Positions 15,949 through 16,327 of a stretch of 16,327 nt of DNA are shown in pieces (position 1 is the first letter of the stretch; every line of letters starts with the position of its first letter). Location of the stretch: contig CAKZNY010000192.1 in the NCBI GenBank assembly GCA_937132145.1, positions 1 through 16,327 of the forward strand. The letters are read 5' to 3'. The stretch comes from an uncultured Paracoccaceae bacterium (lineage in GTDB: Bacteria; Pseudomonadota; Alphaproteobacteria; Rhodobacterales; Rhodobacteraceae). Made by a program: the position numbers and the translations under genes. The notes below the pieces were generated by a model. It saw nothing but the letters and a program-made list of their open reading frames with translations, had not been told where the DNA came from and made no database searches.

Positions 15949-15998
15949 AGGCCTCGCCTGCGGCTCGGCGGTTGCACGGTTTGTTAACCATTTGCGTG

Positions 15999-16004
15999 TA
16001 TAAG
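15999..16004 (+). promoter_or_regulatory. Possible -10 box before the structured RNA region
   Basis: TATAAG at 15999-16004 lies in the only AT-rich stretch of this intergenic region, after GGTTTGTTAACCATTTGCG. Transcription would begin near 16011, just before the first hairpin. A convincing -35 box at normal spacing is not visible: TTGCAC at 15972 is 21 bases away. The call rests mainly on its position relative to the folded region. Confidence 0.35.
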
Positions 16005-16010
16005 ATTCGG

Positions 16011-16290
16011 TACTGAGCGAGGCGGGCTATTAGCCCGTAGGTTTATCGCGCTAAAGCATTTCGTTATCATTGCTTCTTTTCGCAACACGCAGACACTAAA
16101 CCGCCCATCCGTTGCACCGGCTTTCAACCGGTTATGTCAGCAACAGCTTGGGGATGGGATTTTAGCGCGGTAAGCCTGACCTCGGTCAGAGCAGGGTGGT
16201 TTATAAACCGGATCGCCCGAAACCATGGCCAAACCGGCCTCTCCGAGACATGTAGGGCAACAAGACGCGGGGGTTCACCCGAACGCCGCG
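16011..16290 (+). ncRNA. Candidate structured RNA or 5' leader
   Basis: No convincing coding frame is present, but collinear inverted repeats are. A first hairpin pairs CGGGCT (16023-16028) with AGCCCG (16032-16037). A large domain then nests four stems: CGCGCTAAA (16047-16055) with TTTAGCGCG (16161-16169); CCCATCC (16104-16110) with GGATGGG (16152-16158); GTTGC (16111-16115) with GCAAC (16140-16144); and ACCGG (16116-16120) with CCGGT (16128-16132). Further hairpins are CTGAC/GTCAG (16176-16189), GGTTTA/TAAACC (16198-16209) and CGCGG/CCGCG (16266-16290). I could not match it to tmRNA, RNase P RNA, SRP RNA or 6S RNA. It may be an independent small RNA or the leader of a gene beyond the right edge. 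The strand is inferred from the possible -10 box. Confidence 0.5.
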
Positions 16291-16300
16291 TTTATTCGTG

Positions 16301-16326
16301 CGTAGGGTGTGTGGTCCCCACGCACC
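16301..16326. repeat. REP-like palindrome, copy 2
   Basis: GGTGTGTGG (16306-16314) pairs with CCACGCACC (16318-16326) over nine base pairs with one G-U and a three-base loop TCC. It begins with CGTAGGGTG, the same nine bases as the element at 7084. The stems differ between the copies but both fold, which points to a family of short palindromic repeats. The window ends one base later, so any continuation is not visible. Confidence 0.6.
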
Positions 16327-16327
16327 G

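Noticed and set aside
16011..16290. tmRNA, RNase P RNA, SRP RNA or 6S RNA
   Set aside because: I looked for a tRNA-like CCA end and tag frame, the RNase P core sequences, the SRP tetraloop domain, and a 6S rod with central bubble. None fits the observed pattern.
16224..16302. Short frame starting ATGGCCAAACC in the structured region
   Set aside because: It encodes about 25 residues and stops at TAG inside the repeat element. It has no clear ribosome site and overlaps predicted hairpins, so I do not call a gene.
1..16327. CRISPR array, tRNA genes, insertion sequences or phage attachment sites
   Set aside because: No regularly spaced direct repeats, no cloverleaf with conserved arms, no transposase or integrase frames, and no target-site duplications were seen.

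Overview
The window looks like a chromosomal segment of an alphaproteobacterium, most likely a marine Rhodobacteraceae (Roseobacter-type) organism. The reasons are the moderately high GC, the hemC-hemD-mitofilin-hemY order, the typical roseobacter protein sequences, and a DUF1127 gene followed by anti-Shine-Dalgarno hairpins. I see no tRNA, rRNA, CRISPR array, transposase or phage gene. Almost all of the window up to 15.8 kb is densely packed ordinary genes.

Layout. Positions 1-1796 carry tsaD and gpsA on the minus strand, overlapping as ATGA; gpsA runs off the left edge. Diverging from tsaD across only 34 bases is a plus-strand tetrapyrrole cluster: hemC, hemD, a Mic60/mitofilin-like membrane protein and HemY (1831-6222). 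Facing it, with the stop codons three bases apart, is a minus-strand alpha/beta hydrolase resembling kynurenine formamidase (6226-7035). It lies downstream of a complete branched-chain amino acid-type ABC transporter, also on the minus strand: substrate-binding protein, livG, livF, livH, livM (12185 down to 7122). A terminator-like hairpin separates the binding protein from livG and probably makes the binding protein the most abundant product. An MFS exporter (13620-12427, minus) and a KefB-type K+/H+ antiporter with a C-terminal NAD-binding domain (13752-15458, plus) diverge from each other.

Right end. A 69-residue DUF1127 protein (15582-15791) is followed at once by two hairpins that both show a CCCUCCC motif in the loop; the second is a strong intrinsic terminator. 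This matches the arrangement of the CcsR ('cuckoo') small RNAs that follow the DUF1127 gene ccaF1 in Rhodobacter sphaeroides. The last 450 bases have no convincing gene. They hold an extended palindrome, a possible promoter, and about 280 bases of collinear nested inverted repeats that look like a structured RNA: either a small RNA or the leader of a gene beyond the right edge. The window ends in a short palindrome of the same family as one at 7084-7107.

Functional links. HemC and HemD make uroporphyrinogen III. The Mic60-like protein and HemY are inner-membrane proteins that sit with them in many alphaproteobacteria. The liv proteins form one importer. The DUF1127 protein and its 3' hairpins form a probable stress-responsive protein-plus-sRNA unit. 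The most rewarding places for follow-up are the DUF1127/hairpin unit and the structured region at 16011-16290.
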